NCBI RefSeq assembly: GCF_022129235.1
Contig: NZ_JADQAI010000013.1
Coordinates: 1-48,033 of the forward strand
Reading direction: 5' to 3'
DNA: 48,033 bases
Source of the DNA: Psychrobacter sp. Ps6
GTDB lineage: Bacteria > Pseudomonadota > Gammaproteobacteria > Pseudomonadales > Moraxellaceae
Positions within the stretch are counted from its first letter, which is position 1. The number at the start of each line of letters is the position of its first letter. The translations under genes and the position numbers were made by a program. The notes under the pieces are model-generated. The model worked only from the letters and a program-made list of their open reading frames with translations. It was not told the DNA's origin and searched no databases. Below are positions 8,332 to 17,085 of the stretch, piece by piece.

Positions 8332-9765
8332 TTAACATTGACTGTAGTTAACACTAACGCCGCGCGTCGCAGTAGGAATTCTATTATCAGCGTAGACAGC
8401 TAGGCCACCACGAGCGGTCTCTTTATATTTATCAGACATATCAGCACCTGTCTGCTTCATGGTTTCTATAGCCTTATCCAAAGAGACAAAGTGCTGACCA
8501 TTTCCTCTACAGGCTAGACGTGCTGCATTGATAGCTTTGACCGCCCCCATGGCATTGCGCTCGATGCAAGGCACCTGCACTAGACCACCAATAGGGTCGC
8601 AGGTTAGACCTAAATTATGCTCAATACCGATTTCTGCCGCATTTAAGCATTTAGCTGGTGTGCCATTCATGATTTCTGCTAATGCAGAACCTGCCATCGC
8701 ACATGCCGATCCAACTTCGCCTTGGCAGCCGACTTCAGCACCAGAGATTGAGGCGTTTTGCTTGATTAGGCTACCGATAGCGGTGGCGTTCAATAAAAAT
8801 TTGCGGACACCATCTTGGCTATAGTTAGGTAAAAAATCACGATAGTAGTGCAATACTGCAGGAATGATACCTGCTGCGCCATTGGTAGGTGCGGTCACGA
8901 CTTTGCCGCCATTGGCATTTTCTTCATTGACAGCGAGTGCGTATAAGTCTACCCAATCCATGGCGGCTAATTTATCAGTTTTGGTGATAGGTTGGTCTTT
9001 TTCCGCAGACAGTTGCATGTGCAAATCTTGTGCACGGCGTTTGACATCCAAGCCGCCTGGCAAAATACCGCCATTTTCACAGCCTTGTTTAACACAATCT
9101 TGCATGACCTCCCAAATACTATCTAGGTAGGCAAATACTTCTTCTTTGTCATGGAAGTGGCATTCATTGGCCAGTACCAATTCGCTGATGCTCAAATCAT
9201 ACTGACGACATTGTTCTAGTAGTTCTGCTGCATTATTAAAAGGATAAGGCACGCTATCGATCGTTGGGCTGGCATGATCTTCATCCGGATTGGTGGCATC
9301 TTCTTCATTGATGACAAAACCACCACCAATAGAATAATAGGTCTGCTGATAACGAGTACCGTCAGTCGATATAGCACGAAGCGTCAACGCGTTAGGGTGA
9401 TAGGGTAGGACAGTATCGTCGTACCAATAGATATCCTGCTCTGTATCAAATGCAATCGTGTGAATACCTGACACATCTAATGTTTTGCCAGAAAAAATAG
9501 GAGAAAGATAGCTACTGGTCATACGTGTATCAATGGTGCTAGGTGTATGGCCAAGTAAGCCTAACAATATGGCAGTATCTGTTGCGTGCCCTTTTCCTGT
9601 CGCCGCCAAAGAGCCATAAAGCTCGATTTCAATCTTTGCGATAGCCGTCAGTTCCATTTGCTTGGTCAATGAGGCTAAAAATAAATTGGCTGCCACCATT
9701 GGTCCCACTGTATGTGAGCTCGAAGGACCAATGCCGATTTTAAATAGATCAAAAATACTAATCAT
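8332..9765 (-). CDS. sdaA: L-serine ammonia-lyase, [4Fe-4S] single-chain type
   Basis: It deaminates L-serine to pyruvate and ammonia in the cytoplasm. The 477-aa protein joins the beta domain (ISIFDLFKIGIGPSSSHT at the N-terminus) and the alpha catalytic domain (TAPTNGAAGIIPAV near 291). Cys347, Cys389 and Cys400 have exactly the spacing of the iron-sulfur ligands known from Legionella L-serine deaminase (343, 385, 396). The last residue is Cys477, matching the C-terminal cysteine that in that family folds into the active site as the fourth ligand. The start has only a weak GGTAA upstream, but the N-terminus aligns with the family. Confidence 0.95.
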   Translation of the reverse strand: MISIFDLFKIGIGPSSSHTVGPMVAANLFLASLTKQMELTAIAKIEIELYGSLAATGKGHATDTAILLGLLGHTPSTIDTRMTSSYLSPIFSGKTLDVSGIHTIAFDTEQDIYWYDDTVLPYHPNALTLRAISTDGTRYQQTYYSIGGGFVINEEDATNPDEDHASPTIDSVPYPFNNAAELLEQCRQYDLSISELVLANECHFHDKEEVFAYLDSIWEVMQDCVKQGCENGGILPGGLDVKRRAQDLHMQLSAEKDQPITKTDKLAAMDWVDLYALAVNEENANGGKVVTAPTNGAAGIIPAVLHYYRDFLPNYSQDGVRKFLLNATAIGSLIKQNASISGAEVGCQGEVGSACAMAGSALAEIMNGTPAKCLNAAEIGIEHNLGLTCDPIGGLVQVPCIERNAMGAVKAINAARLACRGNGQHFVSLDKAIETMKQTGADMSDKYKETARGGLAVYADNRIPTATRGVSVNYSQC

Positions 9766-10300
9766 AATGAGTTACCGAAAAATTCAAAAGCTTGAGCAAT
9801 TGTGATGATTGCATTGAGCGCTTTTATTGGAAAGATAATAGGCAGTCATCGCTCGCAGGCACCGTTAAAAGGTACTTATAAGTGGCTGTCTATGGAAAGG
9901 GTGCTGTAAAAGAGTACAAGTGGTGACTGAATAATCACTTTTATTTATTTTGAAACTCCGCTATCATGCTCGGAGTCAACGACTATGTAACATCCTGTAA
10001 GTCAGTATCGCTATTAAGTATGCTAGCTTGTAGAAGACCAAAAGTATTTTTAATAGTACATATTACTCTCATACAACTAGCAAGACTTGGCTATCATACC
10101 AAATAACACTTTTGGTTTGTCATATTACAACATAAATGAATGAATTGGGATGACATATTATAGGTAGAGGATTATAGCGTTTTTCTACTTATATGACCTG
10201 CTATCTATATAGCCCTGTCTACCAGCCTTTCAATTCAGCTCAGTTTTTACTTTATCAGTTATTTTAGCCTATTACCTCAGCTCACATAGGACACGCGCGC
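9766..10300. other. Divergent intergenic region, sdaA / nucleobase permease
   Basis: About 535 bp separate the two divergent starts. It must contain both promoters. I see no open frame with a ribosome binding site. A 6-bp inverted repeat (actccg/cggagt, about 9956-9976) is too short to interpret. Confidence 0.5.
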
Positions 10301-11725
10301 ATGCCATCTCAAAAAGACCCATCATCAGCTTCAGACAACAGCGCTCAAGATCAGTTAGCTCAAAACTCACTAGAGGCTGCAAGTATTGATTCAGTAGCCA
10401 TCAGTTATCCGCACAATCCAGATTTTGAAAATGGTCGCTGGTTTCCGACATGGCGACCTTACAAAGGCGATTTGGATCGTGATCCAGTGGGTATCAATGA
10501 TTATCTGCCACCATCGAAGAGTGTATTACTTGGTATACAACATACGTTTGCCATGTTTGGTGCGACCGTCCTTGCGCCATTATTGATGGGATTTGACCCT
10601 AACTTAGCCATTTTGATGTCTGGTATCTGTACGGTGATGTTCTTTATGATCACTGGTGGACGTATGCCAAGCTACTTGGGGTCAAGCTTTGCTTTTATCG
10701 GTCCGGTGATTGCGGTGACTGCGTATGCAGGGGCAGGGTTCAATGATAATTTAAATGTCGCGTTAGGCGGTATCATGGCCTGCGGTATCATTTATGCGTT
10801 GATTGGCCTGTTGGTGATGAAAACCGGCACTGGCTGGATTGAGCGCTTAATGCCGCCTATCGTCACCGGTGCCATTGTCATGATTATTGGTCTTAATTTG
10901 GCGCCAGTCACTATTCAGGGCGTATCTGCCAATCAGTTTGATGCTTGGATGGCTACGTTGACTGTATTACTCATCAGTGGGGTGGCGGTGTTTACCCGTG
11001 GCATGTTGCGTCGTTTGCTACTACTCGTGGGTTTGGTATTATCATACATTGCTTATTTCGTGATGACCAATATCCTAGGTTTTGGTGCGGCAATTGATTT
11101 TAGCGCAGTCGCTGCGGCTTCATGGTTTGGCTTGCCAAGCATTCATACCCCGCGCTTTGAGATGAGCGCTATTATTCTCATTGCGCCTGTCGCCTTTATT
11201 TTGGTCGCTGAAAACTTAGGTCATTTTAAGGCAGTGGAAGGCATGACCAAGTCTCGCGTGACCCCTTATATGGGCCGAGCATTTTTTGCCGATGGCTTGG
11301 CAACGACTTTCTCAGCAGGATTTGGCGGTACAGGTGTGACTACTTATGCTGAAAACATTGGGGTGATGGCGGTCACCAAAGTATATAGCACGACGATATT
11401 TGTCGTCGCAGGTGTGGTCGCTATCATATTAGGACTATCACCAAAATTTGGTGCCATTATCCAAACGATACCAGCGGCTTTATTAGGCGGCGCTTCTATC
11501 GTTGTTTTTGGTCTGATCACGATCGCTGGGATAAAAATCTGGATCGATAGCCACATCGATTTTAGTAAAAACAGCAATTTGATCATCGCGGCAGTAACCG
11601 TAATCATGGGTACAGGTAATTTTAGCTTGCACTTAGGTGGTTTTGATTTGGGTGGTATCGGTACCGCCACTTTAGCTGCTATCGTATTAAATGCTCTATT
11701 TAATCAAAGTTCTGACGTTAAATAA
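10301..11725 (+). CDS. NCS2 nucleobase permease, RutG/UraA-like
   Basis: An inner-membrane nucleobase:cation symporter, most likely for uracil or a related pyrimidine. Residues 75-465 match RutG closely: QHTFAMFGATVLAPLLMG (80-97), ITGGRMPSYLGSS, GTGWIERLMPPIVTGA, and the two substrate-binding glutamates expected for UraA relatives in VAENLGH (Glu304) and TTYAENIGVM (Glu351). About 14 membrane segments are expected. The first ~70 residues are a hydrophilic Ser/Gln/Asp-rich tail, longer than in RutG. There is no rut pathway nearby, so a uracil salvage role is more plausible than pyrimidine catabolism. Confidence 0.9.
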   Translation: MPSQKDPSSASDNSAQDQLAQNSLEAASIDSVAISYPHNPDFENGRWFPTWRPYKGDLDRDPVGINDYLPPSKSVLLGIQHTFAMFGATVLAPLLMGFDPNLAILMSGICTVMFFMITGGRMPSYLGSSFAFIGPVIAVTAYAGAGFNDNLNVALGGIMACGIIYALIGLLVMKTGTGWIERLMPPIVTGAIVMIIGLNLAPVTIQGVSANQFDAWMATLTVLLISGVAVFTRGMLRRLLLLVGLVLSYIAYFVMTNILGFGAAIDFSAVAAASWFGLPSIHTPRFEMSAIILIAPVAFILVAENLGHFKAVEGMTKSRVTPYMGRAFFADGLATTFSAGFGGTGVTTYAENIGVMAVTKVYSTTIFVVAGVVAIILGLSPKFGAIIQTIPAALLGGASIVVFGLITIAGIKIWIDSHIDFSKNSNLIIAAVTVIMGTGNFSLHLGGFDLGGIGTATLAAIVLNALFNQSSDVK

Positions 11726-11788
11726 GTGATGCTAATAAGATTAAAGTTTGCGCCTATCGAATACAGATAGTAAAAGCATATATCCTTT

Positions 11789-11832
11789 AACAAAAAGCGC
11801 CCATGCTATCTGTAGCATGGGCGCTTTTTGTT
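11789..11832. terminator. Bidirectional terminator, 20-bp perfect stem
   Basis: The arm at 11789-11808 (containing caaaaagcgcccatg) pairs perfectly with 11813-11832 around the loop tctg. It lies between the convergent permease and EamA transporter genes and has A- and T-runs on both flanks. Confidence 0.9.
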
Positions 11833-11870
11833 GAATGACGGTGTTGAGTAGCTGTATCAATATCACTTAA

Positions 11871-12803
11871 TTACTTATAGTCTCGCTTATAAAACCTTGA
11901 AAAAAATCGATAGCGGCGTAGGGCGCGTGGCTTTGGCTTTAGTGACCCTAAATAAATAGCAAACATGGTTAACAAGGCGCCGCCCCATTGTAAGCTGTTG
12001 ATAGGTTTGTCCAGCCAGCTATAATCAATGACAAGTGCCGCAACAGGCTCAGTTAATAGTAACAAACCAGTCAAAGCCAGAGACAACTTGGGAATAGAAT
12101 AAGCAATAAGTCCCCATGCCAAACACTGCATCACTGTGCCGTAGATAAGCACCCAACCAATCTCCGACCATGTGTTGGGCAAGATATGACCTGTATCGAA
12201 TATAAACATAGGCACAATCATCGCTAAGACGCCACCGATACTAATTAGCTGCATCAGCATAAATATCGGTGTCGGTTCGGTATCATGTGTCTTGCGAATA
12301 AAAGTCATCGACGCGGCTAGCATTGCTCCTGATACAATACCCGTTACAAATCCCCAAGTGGCCGCTGAATTGTGTGCAAATTCAGGACTGCCTATCATTG
12401 CAACGCCCAGCATCGCTAAAAATAAACTGATGATCTGCACGATAGATTGGCGCTCATTGAAATATAAAAAACCAATGGCAGCCAAAAAGAAGATTTGTAA
12501 GCTATTGAGCAAGGTTGAAATACCAGGACCCACAGCATAAATACTCTCGTGCCAAAGCGCCAAGTCTAATCCTAAAAATGCACCTGACAATAAACCATAA
12601 AAAATAGCACGTTTTGATTGTGGTATCTGTTGGCGCATCACTTTGGCTAAAATCGCAAAGACAACCCCTGAAATGGCCAGTCGCCAAAATGACATCGCCC
12701 AGCCACCGATATCGACGTGAGCGACAATCAGACTGCCAAGCCCAAAGATAATGCAACCGATGACTAGGCCAATAGGGGCAGCGCGTGAAGAAGCAGTCGC
12801 CAT
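11871..12803 (-). CDS. EamA/DMT-family transporter
   Basis: A 310-aa inner-membrane protein of the drug/metabolite transporter superfamily, with about ten hydrophobic segments in two EamA repeats (roughly residues 8-135 and 148-287). Conserved-looking features are LALWHESIYAVGPGISTLLNS in the first repeat and LLLLTEPVAALVIDYSWLDKPI in the second. The C-terminal tail is strongly basic (RRYRFFSRFYKRD), as expected for a cytoplasmic end. AAGGA lies 6 nt before the ATG. The substrate cannot be told; relatives export amino acids or other metabolites. Confidence 0.88.
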   Translation of the reverse strand: MATASSRAAPIGLVIGCIIFGLGSLIVAHVDIGGWAMSFWRLAISGVVFAILAKVMRQQIPQSKRAIFYGLLSGAFLGLDLALWHESIYAVGPGISTLLNSLQIFFLAAIGFLYFNERQSIVQIISLFLAMLGVAMIGSPEFAHNSAATWGFVTGIVSGAMLAASMTFIRKTHDTEPTPIFMLMQLISIGGVLAMIVPMFIFDTGHILPNTWSEIGWVLIYGTVMQCLAWGLIAYSIPKLSLALTGLLLLTEPVAALVIDYSWLDKPINSLQWGGALLTMFAIYLGSLKPKPRALRRYRFFSRFYKRDYK

Positions 12804-13158
12804 AAAACGTCCTTATATTATTATTTTTATGGTACTAGACCAATGTGAGGGTTAGCCCAAGCCCTATTGTCGTGGTTTTAAGCAAAAAATGAAATGGTAA
12901 AACCAAAATTTATTCTGGTTATTAGATAGGTCGTTGCTACGGATGACCTATTAAACTACATAGTACGAAAAAGTCTCGTGGGCAGTAGAACCATCACTCA
13001 TACAATAGTGCTTGTACAACAGCGCTTATATAATCGAGTCACATCCTTACAGGAATGACGTTGGCGCTGGTATCACAATTTGTTAGTCTAGTACTCATAA
13101 AGTCATCAGTCATGATTCGCTATATTAAACAATCTATATTATTTGCCTAGGTTTACTT
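12804..13158. other. Divergent intergenic region, EamA transporter / WG-repeat protein
   Basis: About 355 bp without a supported gene. It should hold promoters for both flanking genes. TATATT-like boxes occur at 13122-13140 before the WG gene, but I cannot pair them with a -35 with any confidence. Confidence 0.45.
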
Positions 13159-14184
13159 ATGCTCCGACATTTTATGTCAAAAATACAACCAAATATGACC
13201 TCTAGTTTGCCTCTAAAAATATTGCAATTTAGCTTTGCGATAGGTATCGTCTCAAGTGCATTTTTTTTAATGCCTAGCGCACAAGCGGCTAGTTGCAAGC
13301 TCCCCAAAAGCTACTATAAAAACGTCTCTTGTACCTCTAATAGCGGCTATTTTTTGGCAATCAAAGATTTTGGTGCGCCAGTCGCTCTGATTGACAGCAA
13401 AGGTAAAAGGGTCGTTGATTTATCACGCTATCAGAAAGTCGATGCCAATAAGATATCGGGTGGGCTATTACCCGTATTGCGCAACAGTCGAGTCGGTTAT
13501 CTCAATATGCAGGGCCGCGAGGTCGTGCCTGCAATGTACGATATGCTCACAGGGAATCAAGGGTGGGCACGTCCAGTATCTGAAGGCCGTATCGTCGTAA
13601 AAAAAGATGGTAACTACGGTGTTATCAATACCTCCAACAGCACGGTTGTCTCGTTTTCAGCATCGATTGATGAGATCGATGATTATCGTAATGGGAGAGC
13701 GCGCGTCCGTAAAAACAGTGCGATAAGTTGGTTGGATAAAAATGGTAATGCGACGCGTGATCCAAATGCTCAGGATGATAGTCAGTCGGCTAAAAAATCC
13801 ACAGCTTCTACTAACAATACATCATCACAATCAAGACAACCTGCACCCACACGTTTTACGACGTTACAATCACGTCAGCAAGATGGAAAATGGGGCTTCG
13901 TTGACGACAACGACGTTACGATGATTACCTATTCGTTTGATGAAGTTCGTCCATTCTCTGAAGAATTCGCGGGCGTTCGTATCGGAGAGGAGTGGGGCTT
14001 TGTCAATCTCGGCGGTGAGCTAGTGATTCCTTTTCGCTTCACTAATGATGGGGTATTGGCTGATGATAATTATAAGGGTCAACCCTCGTTTGTATTTACA
14101 GGCGGTAAGGCATGGATCGGCAATTTAAAAAACGGCAATAAAATGTGTATTGATAAAGAAGGCACAGGTGTCAGCTGCGATTAG
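13159..14184 (+). CDS. Secreted WG-repeat protein
   Basis: A 341-aa exported protein. A signal peptide with a long n-region ends around residue 43 (FFLMPSAQA|AS). The body holds beta-rich WG-type repeats: VGYLNMQGREVVPAMYD, NYGVINTSNSTVV, KWGFVDDNDV and EWGFVNLGGELVIPF. A Ser/Asn/Gln-rich linker (about 200-235) splits two repeat blocks. Cysteines 46, 58 and the pair near the C-terminus may form disulfides. The start at 13159 has AGG 8 nt upstream; an internal ATG five codons later is possible. WG proteins often act in protein binding at the envelope, but no specific function can be assigned. Confidence 0.82.
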   Translation: MLRHFMSKIQPNMTSSLPLKILQFSFAIGIVSSAFFLMPSAQAASCKLPKSYYKNVSCTSNSGYFLAIKDFGAPVALIDSKGKRVVDLSRYQKVDANKISGGLLPVLRNSRVGYLNMQGREVVPAMYDMLTGNQGWARPVSEGRIVVKKDGNYGVINTSNSTVVSFSASIDEIDDYRNGRARVRKNSAISWLDKNGNATRDPNAQDDSQSAKKSTASTNNTSSQSRQPAPTRFTTLQSRQQDGKWGFVDDNDVTMITYSFDEVRPFSEEFAGVRIGEEWGFVNLGGELVIPFRFTNDGVLADDNYKGQPSFVFTGGKAWIGNLKNGNKMCIDKEGTGVSCD

Positions 14185-14211
14185 CGTTATATCTGTAATT
14201 GGTATACAACG

Positions 14212-14260
14212 AAAAAGAGTGTAAGCCCTATCCATTATCGATAGGATTTACACTCTTTTT
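14212..14260. terminator. Bidirectional terminator, 21-bp stem
   Basis: Arms 14212-14232 and 14240-14260 pair over 21 positions with one mismatch and one G-U pair, around a 7-nt loop. The flanks are A5 and T5. It lies between the convergent WG-repeat gene and the alpha/beta hydrolase gene. Confidence 0.88.
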
Positions 14261-14288
14261 TATAGCTGGTGTTACTATAGGCAAATAG

Positions 14289-15338
14289 CTATTTTTCTAA
14301 CAAATGATTGCTAATCAAATCGACCATATAAGGCTGATAATATTCTGGAATATCATGCGCCATACCTTCGATTAAATGAAACTTGGCATTAGGAATGGTT
14401 TTTGCCACCACTCGACCTTGTGACGCTGGTAGTAGTCCGTCAGCGCTACCATGTAAGACAATCGTTGGTGCTTTGACTTGCTTACTAAAGCGGCTGATAG
14501 AGCCTGATGCCAAGATGGCATTGAGCTGCTGCACCGTGCCGAGTGGGTGAAAGTTGCGTTGATAGCGAATTTTGGCAATTTCACGCACCATGCGCACATT
14601 GACGTGACCTGGCGTACCAACAGTTTTCATAAACCAGACACTATGGCGTACGATATCACGCTCAGAGTGGCTCTCTGGGCGATTGATGAGGGTGTATAAC
14701 TGCTTAGGTCTTGGCGGTTTTAAAAATGCTCGATTGGTCGTGGTAAACATAAGCGCCATACGCTGCACCAAGCTCGGATAACGTGCCGCCACAATTTGTG
14801 CAATCATCCCGCCCATAGAGGCGCCAAGCAGATGCGTTTTGCCAAGCTTTAGTGCCTTGATCAAACGTGCGGTATCTTCTGCCATATCAGTCAAGTTATA
14901 AGCAACCTGAGTGCTTTTGTTCGATAGACCTGTTTGTAGGCGTACCATCATTTTGAGCTGGTTGATACGCGGTAGGCCCTCGATCTGTACTTTAGAAGAC
15001 AGGCCAATATCACGATTGTCAAAACGGATCACAAAAAAACCAGCATCAATAAAGCGCTTAATAAAATTGTCTGGCCAAAATATCATTTGCGAACCCAGCC
15101 CCATGATCATCAGCAGCGGCGGATTATTAGGGTTGCCACCCGCTTCGACACACAGCTCTATACCGTCACCAATATCAATCATCGCTTGATGAAGGTGTTT
15201 GCTAAGATCAGAGTCGCGCCACTGATGTTCCCCAAATCGTTGCCATTCAGGAGTAGGGTAAAAGTCCAGAGTATTATCTAAACTGGTATCTGACGTTTCC
15301 GGCAACTTGGCACTATTAATGTCATTTGATGTTGTCAT
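14289..15338 (-). CDS. Alpha/beta hydrolase (EstB-like esterase)
   Basis: A 349-aa hydrolase of the alpha/beta fold. The nucleophile elbow GASMGG places Ser174; the acid is probably the Asp in LHGSADGLLP and the base His is in IEGMAHDIPEYY. The oxyanion region LLMIMGLGSQMIFWPD (about 75-90) and RFDNRDIGLSS are typical of the esterase/TAP group. There is no signal peptide, so it is cytoplasmic. GGA lies 7 nt before the ATG. It starts 27 bp after rubA on the same strand, recalling estB in the Acinetobacter rubA-rubB-estB-oxyR operon. Substrate unknown. Confidence 0.85.
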   Translation of the reverse strand: MTTSNDINSAKLPETSDTSLDNTLDFYPTPEWQRFGEHQWRDSDLSKHLHQAMIDIGDGIELCVEAGGNPNNPPLLMIMGLGSQMIFWPDNFIKRFIDAGFFVIRFDNRDIGLSSKVQIEGLPRINQLKMMVRLQTGLSNKSTQVAYNLTDMAEDTARLIKALKLGKTHLLGASMGGMIAQIVAARYPSLVQRMALMFTTTNRAFLKPPRPKQLYTLINRPESHSERDIVRHSVWFMKTVGTPGHVNVRMVREIAKIRYQRNFHPLGTVQQLNAILASGSISRFSKQVKAPTIVLHGSADGLLPASQGRVVAKTIPNAKFHLIEGMAHDIPEYYQPYMVDLISNHLLEK

Positions 15339-15365
15339 GAAGTGTCCTAATTAGAGGGTCATCTA

Positions 15366-15530
15366 CTACAGCTCAAGCATCTCAAAATCAAGCTTGCCGA
15401 CACCGCACTCAGGGCAGGTCCAGTCATCAGGGATATCTTCCCATTTGGTACCAGGGGCAATACCTTCTTCAGGGCAGCCAAGCGCTTCATCGTAGATCCA
15501 GCCGCAGACAATACATTCATAACGTTTCAT
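15366..15530 (-). CDS. rubA: Rubredoxin
   Basis: A 54-aa one-electron carrier with a single iron held by four cysteines. The translation is [16 protein letters not shown]...[20 protein letters not shown], with the two CxxC knuckles at Cys6/Cys9 and Cys39/Cys42 and the typical aromatic core (Tyr4, Trp11, Tyr13, Trp30, Trp37). TAGGA lies 6 nt before the ATG. In Acinetobacter, rubredoxin passes electrons from RubB reductase to alkane hydroxylase; neither partner is seen here. The gene is probably cotranscribed with the downstream hydrolase. Confidence 0.96.
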   Translation of the reverse strand: MKRYECIVCGWIYDEALGCPEEGIAPGTKWEDIPDDWTCPECGVGKLDFEMLEL

Positions 15531-15877
15531 AAATAGTCCTATCGATCATTACCAGTGTTACAGTGCGTCATAAACGCTTATATTTCGTATTACAGTCATT
15601 ATATTAGACGGTAAAAGCGCACGTAGTTTAGCATATAACCGTTATTTTCATAGTTAAGTTTACACTTGTATATTGAGATGACTTATCTTTTATCAAGGTA
15701 TGAGTTCGCACTATTTTGCTGCGACCAAATACAATATCGGGCGTCAATCTGCAATAAGAAAGTCAATTATGCTATAATAATCGCCGCTAAATTCACAGTG
15801 TTATCCATTATTTAGCACTGATACATTCGTATTTAACTATTATCTAAACCATATAAACACACACGCTAAGGGTTTTC
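15531..15877. other. Divergent intergenic region, rubA / apt
   Basis: About 346 bp. Besides the apt promoter (listed separately) I see no coding region or strong hairpin. The rubA promoter should lie in its left half. Confidence 0.5.
15770..15778 (+). promoter_or_regulatory. Extended -10 promoter element for apt
   Basis: TG (15770-15771) followed by one base and a perfect TATAAT (15773-15778) makes an extended -10. The -35 region is poor, as is common with extended -10 promoters. Transcription would start near 15785, about 90 nt before the apt ATG. Confidence 0.55.
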
Positions 15878-16444
15878 ATGAGTATTAACGCCGCCACATC
15901 TGCCACTACCGAAAATGAGACGACTACGATGCTCAATACAGACCATCCGTTTTGGCAGATTATTCGCACAGTACCAGACTTTCCAAAAGTCGGCATTGAT
16001 TTTTATGATATTACCCCGTTACTGCGCAGTCATATTGATGCTGTCATCGATGCACTGCTTGCCGCATTGCCAGAGGGACTGATGGATGAGGTGGATTGCT
16101 TAGGGGCTGTTGAAGCACGTGGATTTGTATTTGCCAGTATGCTGGCAGGACGTTTGGGTAAGGGTATGATTTTGCTCCGTAAGCCAGGTAAACTGCCACC
16201 ACCTGTCGCTAATAAAGCATATGCGCTTGAGTATGGGAAAGACACGCTTGAGATGCAAAACAACTTGCCACCTGAACGCGTACTGCTGGTCGATGATATC
16301 TTGGCTACTGGAGGCACATTGACGACCGCTTATGAGTTATGCCAGTCAGCCGATCATACTGTGGTCGGTGCATTAGTTTTATTAGATTTGGTTGATCTAC
16401 ATGGCGAGTTCCCAGTACCTGTCTATACGGTACTAAAAGCGTAA
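15878..16444 (+). CDS. apt: Adenine phosphoribosyltransferase
   Basis: It salvages adenine with PRPP to AMP in the cytoplasm. The 188-aa protein matches the family in length (E. coli 183) and motifs: VPDFPKVGIDFYDITPLL near the N-terminus, AVEARGFVFASMLA, LLRKPGKLPP, and the PRPP-binding loop VLLVDDILATGGT. AAGGG lies about 6 nt before the ATG. A nonconserved first ~18 residues precede the core. It is monocistronic between its own promoter and terminator. Confidence 0.96.
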   Translation: MSINAATSATTENETTTMLNTDHPFWQIIRTVPDFPKVGIDFYDITPLLRSHIDAVIDALLAALPEGLMDEVDCLGAVEARGFVFASMLAGRLGKGMILLRKPGKLPPPVANKAYALEYGKDTLEMQNNLPPERVLLVDDILATGGTLTTAYELCQSADHTVVGALVLLDLVDLHGEFPVPVYTVLKA

Positions 16445-16475
16445 GTTTGATTGTTCAAGAAAATTTATAGAGTAT

Positions 16476-16511
16476 AAAAAAGCGCCCTGAAAATAGTCAG
16501 GGCGCTTTTTT
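16476..16511. terminator. Bidirectional terminator after apt
   Basis: A perfect 15-bp stem (aaaaaagcgccctga at 16476-16490, complement at 16497-16511) with a 6-nt loop. It serves apt on the plus strand and the adhesin-E-like gene on the minus strand. Confidence 0.88.
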
Positions 16512-16530
16512 TGTGGTGAGTCTAATGATA

Positions 16531-16983
16531 TTACGATTTGTTTTGCTCATAGCTTTTACAGGCGTATTCGATCAGCGTGCGACCAACGGTCTTTGGTGTG
16601 GTGATCTTAAAGTCTTTGGTGGTCAGTATAGGCTTGTCTGATTGCCAAGACTTAATGACTTTATTATCAGCACTGTAATCGACGTAAGCCCTTTTATAGT
16701 AACTGAAATCTTTACAAGAAATCAGTAGTTGCTGATCGCTATGATGGATGGGTTTTTCTTTCACTGTGCTCTTATCTTTTTGCGTAGGATAGGTTCTTAG
16801 CAAAGAGACAGTAATGTTTTCGACGTCTTTTTCGTCTATGATGTTGATGTCAGAGTGTTCGATAGAGTCTACATCTAAGCTAAACGCCGATCCAGAGTCG
16901 CTCTCGGTCACCTCGACCCAATTGACCGCATGGGTGCTGGTCATTAAAACACTGCCTGCCAATAACATTGATAGCCGTTTCAT
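16531..16983 (-). CDS. Periplasmic surface-adhesin E-like protein
   Basis: A 150-aa exported protein with a short signal peptide (MKRLSMLLAGSVLMTSTHA, cleavage near residue 19). The mature part begins NWVEVTESDSGSAFSLDVDSIEHS, continues with a VSLLRTYPT strand and a CKDFSYYKRAYVDYS segment, and ends TLIEYACKSYEQ. This order resembles the surface-adhesin protein E family (NTHi protein E fold), with two cysteines that could form the usual disulfide. Binding activity is not implied. It lies 102 bp downstream of transaldolase on the same strand. Confidence 0.65.
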   Translation of the reverse strand: MKRLSMLLAGSVLMTSTHAVNWVEVTESDSGSAFSLDVDSIEHSDINIIDEKDVENITVSLLRTYPTQKDKSTVKEKPIHHSDQQLLISCKDFSYYKRAYVDYSADNKVIKSWQSDKPILTTKDFKITTPKTVGRTLIEYACKSYEQNKS

Positions 16984-17085
16984 ACTTAAGCCTTGCTTCT
17001 TGTTATCTGAAGTCGCTCATGATAGCCAACTTACTGTGGGCAGGCAAATATCTTTTGTGCCATATGAGTGCTTATCGTGCTTCGT

